Below, one piece after another: positions 60,759 to 64,000 of a stretch of 64,000 bases of DNA. The stretch spans positions 1 through 64,000 of the forward strand of contig JAPEVF010000187.1 of the NCBI GenBank assembly GCA_029747585.1. The letters run 5' to 3'. The notes beneath the pieces were generated by a model. That model saw nothing but the letters and a program-made list of their open reading frames with translations, had not been told where the DNA came from and searched no databases. Position numbers and translations under genes: made by a program. Position 1 is the first letter of the stretch. The number at the start of each line of letters is the position of its first letter. This stretch comes from Pleurotus djamor (Eukaryota > Basidiomycota > Agaricomycetes > Agaricales > Pleurotaceae).

Positions 60759-62146
60759 ATGTTCTCCCTTGACGACCCGCCTCCCGTTCATAACACTCGA
60801 TCCGCAATCCAAATTGTATGGAGTTGCCTCTTCATTATCTTCACGTGTACATGGACCGCCATCCATCCCAATGTCCCTCCCGCCAAAGTCTCTTTGAGCA
60901 AGTGGCGGAACTTATGGTGGCGCATCAAGATCATGCTTTGGACTCTCATGCTACCGGAGATGATGGTCAGTTGGGCGACGTGGCAGTGGAAAGAGGCCCG
61001 CAAAATTTCCAGGGAAGGTATCCATCACTCTATTGCCTTGTTTCTTTGCATCCAACTCATCATTCCTCAGCTTCCGAGCAACCTACATTCCAGTCCGTCC
61101 CCGCGGAACACGGGGTGGGATTTCGTGACCACTCATCAGAGATGGAGCGGACGTTGATTGATAAATCCCCATCGCATACAAGCAGCCCAGATGCAGATGA
61201 TGAAACTCAACCCCCGGGTAAGCCTACATTGACTCAACTCAATGAACGAGTCATCCAACTTTCTCTCACAGCCGAATGGACTCGAACTCATTCTTACTTC
61301 CTCCTCATGGGAGGCTTCGCTGTCCCAAGTTCTGCAGCGAGGCTTTCCTGGAAACCTGTTCGGTCCAAGGATATCTTGAATGACAAATGCCCCTGGCCGT
61401 TGGCCCAAGAAGCAGACATCCTAAATGTGACCAAAGGCGAAGCTCTCGCCAAAACCATCGTCGTCCTTCAAGTCATTTGGTTCGTCTCCCAGCTATGCGG
61501 CCGCGTCATCCAGCATTTGGCCATCACCGAACTCGAGATCATGACACTCGCCTACGCCATTATATGCGCGATGTTGTACATGCTGTGGTTTAGCAAGCCG
61601 TACGATGTCCAGCGACCGATCTTTTTGGAGGCCTCAACTTATCACCCTTCGACAACAGAATATGAAACACTTGAGTTTGAATATTTCTTGGCGGGGTCGT
61701 GGCTTTGGCTAATACATGGACGAATTGTTGGTGACTCTAATTTCTCTCCCAATCAAGTGATAGAAGCCGAGAGCTTTGCCTTGCTCATCAGCGCCACCCT
61801 CTTCGGAGGGATTCATTTGCTCGCCTGGAATTTTGAATTTCCCACCCAGCTGGAGCTTATGATGTGGAGGATAGCATCATTGTGTGTTGCTTTGATTCCG
61901 CTCGCGTTTTTCCTTCTTATGGGATTTTCGTTGACTGTGATCAATTTCCTCGATAGGAAGGATGGATTACTGGGTATGCTGGGACGCACCCTTCTCTATC
62001 TTCACTTCATTCTAGTCCCAGTTCTCCACAACGCATACCTAATCGCACGTATCATACTTTTCGTACAATGTTTTCTTCTCCTACGAAACCTATCATATTC
62101 CGCTACACAGGCCGTTTCTTGGGCATCTTTCTTCCCCCACGTTTAG
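60759..62146 (+). CDS. Seven-helix membrane protein family, copy 7
   Basis: Exons 60759-61017, 61071-61217 and 61272-62146, both introns phase 1, predict 426 aa. The middle exon encodes a 49-residue linker (SEQPTFQSVPAEH to DDETQPP). Motifs: SCLFIIFTCTWTAIHPNVP, LPEMMVSWATWQW, TRTHSYFLLMGGFAV, NVTKGEALAKTIVVLQVIWFV, TELEIMTLAYAIICA, KPYDVQRPIFLEA, FGGIHLLAWNFEFPT, LHNAYLIARIILFVQCFLLLRNL and the C-terminal WASFFPHV. Intron 2 is 54 nt (GTAAGC...CACAG), a multiple of three, with no in-frame stop, so retention would add 18 residues to the linker. Copy 6 is the nearest paralogue. There are about seven hydrophobic segments. Function unknown. Confidence 0.88.
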
Positions 62147-64000
62147 GTTACATTCACTTCGATTTACATACTTCCCTACATGCTTTTCGTACACTTTGAT
62201 ACATTCAAATATGATATACCTCTATACTCCCTCGTTAGGTGCGACGAACTATCGTCAATGCGACCACGATTCACCCAAACGAGCCTCTGGGACTCAGTAA
62301 CCTTTCTTCATCCCTCTCGCGGTTTGTTCGACCATCTCATCACCTCACATATCTAAAATCATATGGCTCTCGACGATGCTATGCAGGGGCATGAGCCCGC
62401 ATCGCATCACAGGTCAACGGCGTTGAGAAGGTGCGAAGAAAGTGACGGCTCGAGGGACTTACATTCCCTATCAAGACGCTGGAAATAGATCCACGAAAAG
62501 CTGGGGATTGTCAGCCGGGTGATTCAGAAGGTAGCTTGACCATCCCTATTCATCCCAGACTTCCCCCTCAACACCCGTGGCTATGTGGGTTTTACGACGC
62601 AAGTTCGGGAAGACGGAAGAGGGTCCTCAAAGACACCGTATCAGTCGTTCATGGCTCTCATCGACCCCTGGAAAACGTCAACGGAGGAGATGAGAAGTTG
62701 TAACAGACATTTGTGACGGGGATGTGTGGATTTCGCGTGGATTCCGCAAAGACGTTTGGTTTCGGATTGGGCCGATTGGCCATCGCGCTTGGAGGCTTGC
62801 TTGGAGGTGATGAGCATCTTGGGCAACGTGTAAGCCACACACCTAGAACAAAATGAGCAAGCTGGTACAGCAAAGATCTAGCGGCGCAGCGTAACGTCAG
62901 TGTGAAACAGTGGAAGATCTGACCAGATACTCACCTCTCTCGGAGCGCCGTAGCTCGGACCATTTGAGCAATTATACCTCCCCGAGGCTGCAATTGTGAG
63001 CTGTGGCAATGGAAATCGTCAAACAGATATAAACAGGGAATGTGTCTTGAATAGTGATTGGTGATCCCAGATACATAGGGAGGACAGAGAGGAACAAGAG
63101 TAAAGTCCGTAACGCAAGAGAGGGAAAAAACCGGGGAAGGATCCCATAAACCGATAAGACGACGACAAGCTAGCGGTATAGAGTATATGACATCTGTGTG
63201 TGATCGAGACCGGTAGGACCAAAATAGATGAGGAGGGAAGAGTATGATACCATTGGGAAAGCAACAAGGAGGTAAATCAGGTTTCAAACGCGATTTAGCG
63301 CCCGTGCGGTATCGTAGTCTACCCAAGGCCTACCCGTGGTCCAAGAGTTCCTGTGAGCGTATAATCAGTAGCGGACCACCGGAAAATCAATGAAGAGTTG
63401 CGTACCCGACGCCAAGCTACCACGAATTATGAACCAAGGTGGCGTAAGATCGCGTCTGCCCAGATCCAAAAGAGCACATCGATAGCAACGTAGCGATCAC
63501 TGACGGCTCGCCCAGGAGAGCGACTTGTAGAGCTCAACCACACTTCGTTAGCGGAGGAGGAATTAAGTTAGAGGTGCTTCCTCAAGTGGTGAGACAGGTG
63601 GTGAGAGTGGTGGAGGTCCAAGAATTGCGACTGCTCTCTGAGCGGCTACCCTTCGATTCCAGGCGACGGATAGCGAAACCAACCGCCAAGGCGTACAGGC
63701 ACGATATGACCTACTCCTCAGTGGTACAGGCGGAGGCGCTGAATCGTTGGGGTGATGTGGCTTTGAGCAGACTCGAGGAGTACGTTCATAATTGATTAAC
63801 GCTCGCAGTCGTCGCTTGGAATAAAGGGGAATTGGCATTGAATCGAAACTGCGTACGTCTGTGATCGCGAGCCCGTAATCCCTGGTCTACATCAGAAGCC
63901 GCGTACTCGGCGACTTCTAACAAAGCCAACCAGACGACGTGGATAATTNGGGGGGATGACCGTATCCAGACTTCGGTTAGCTAGACTGTGAGTACAGCGT
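62147..64000. other. Gene-poor right end
   Basis: About 1.85 kb after copy 7. Frames at 62931-63326 (minus) and 63574-63795 (plus) have no recognisable motif. An N is at 63949. A gene could continue beyond the window. Confidence 0.5.

Noticed and set aside
63295..63308. 14-base match to the copia LTR (TTAGCGCCCGTGCG)
   Set aside because: The identity does not extend on either side, so it is not a solo LTR or LTR fragment that I can support.
62931..63360. Possible tRNA-like stem sequences
   Set aside because: I could not form a full cloverleaf with an anticodon arm and T-arm consensus; no tRNA or rRNA gene is supported anywhere in the window.
1..64000. CRISPR arrays, operons or bacterial-type systems
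   Set aside because: The DNA is eukaryotic with spliceosomal introns. No regularly spaced repeats or co-directional gene strings exist.

Overview
This is nuclear DNA of a filamentous basidiomycete, most likely an agaricomycete (mushroom-forming fungus). The evidence is the abundance of spliceosomal introns of about 50-75 nt with GT(A/G)xGx donors and CTRAC-type branch sites, agaricomycete-typical protein families (F-box/leucine-rich, HET domain, DUF6699-like, lineage-specific orphans), a Ty1-copia retrotransposon and low gene density. The genus cannot be told from the sequence. Eleven single N positions, most of them beside homopolymer runs, mark unresolved assembly bases.

Layout. 0-9 kb: an F-box protein running off the left edge (minus strand), an orphan-family gene, a broken F-box copy, a low-complexity protein ending in an RNase H1-N/viroplasmin-like domain, and HET-domain gene A. 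9-17.5 kb: gene-poor DNA with decayed repeats, interrupted by membrane-protein copy 1 (12.3-13.7 kb). 17.55-22.7 kb: a full-length, apparently intact copia element with two 288-bp LTRs in which I see no difference, and a 5-bp target duplication. 22.7-29.3 kb: more decayed repeats, HET-domain gene B and a secreted BBE-type FAD oxidase gene of ten exons. 29.3-34.3 kb: no supported gene. 34.3-47.2 kb: the densest part, with membrane-protein copies 2-5, a DUF6699-like gene and a proline-rich disordered protein. 49-50.2 kb: a non-autonomous element with about 200-bp inverted arms. 51-62.1 kb: membrane-protein copies 6 and 7 on either side of 8.3 kb of gene-poor DNA. The last 1.9 kb holds nothing I can support.

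The dominant theme is a seven-member family of predicted seven-helix membrane proteins (copies 1-7). Their first exon and their last exon are conserved. The linker between these exons is hypervariable and is bounded by phase-1 introns. All seven end in the same C-terminal motif. I know of no function for the family. Together with two HET genes and F-box/LRR genes, this looks like a fast-evolving accessory region of the kind linked to self/non-self recognition, but that role is inference. The most unusual gene-structure signal is a 2-nt micro-exon required at the same place in both HET genes. A second theme is a degenerate repeat family, marked by a conserved roughly 40-nt block present six times, that fills much of the gene-poor DNA.
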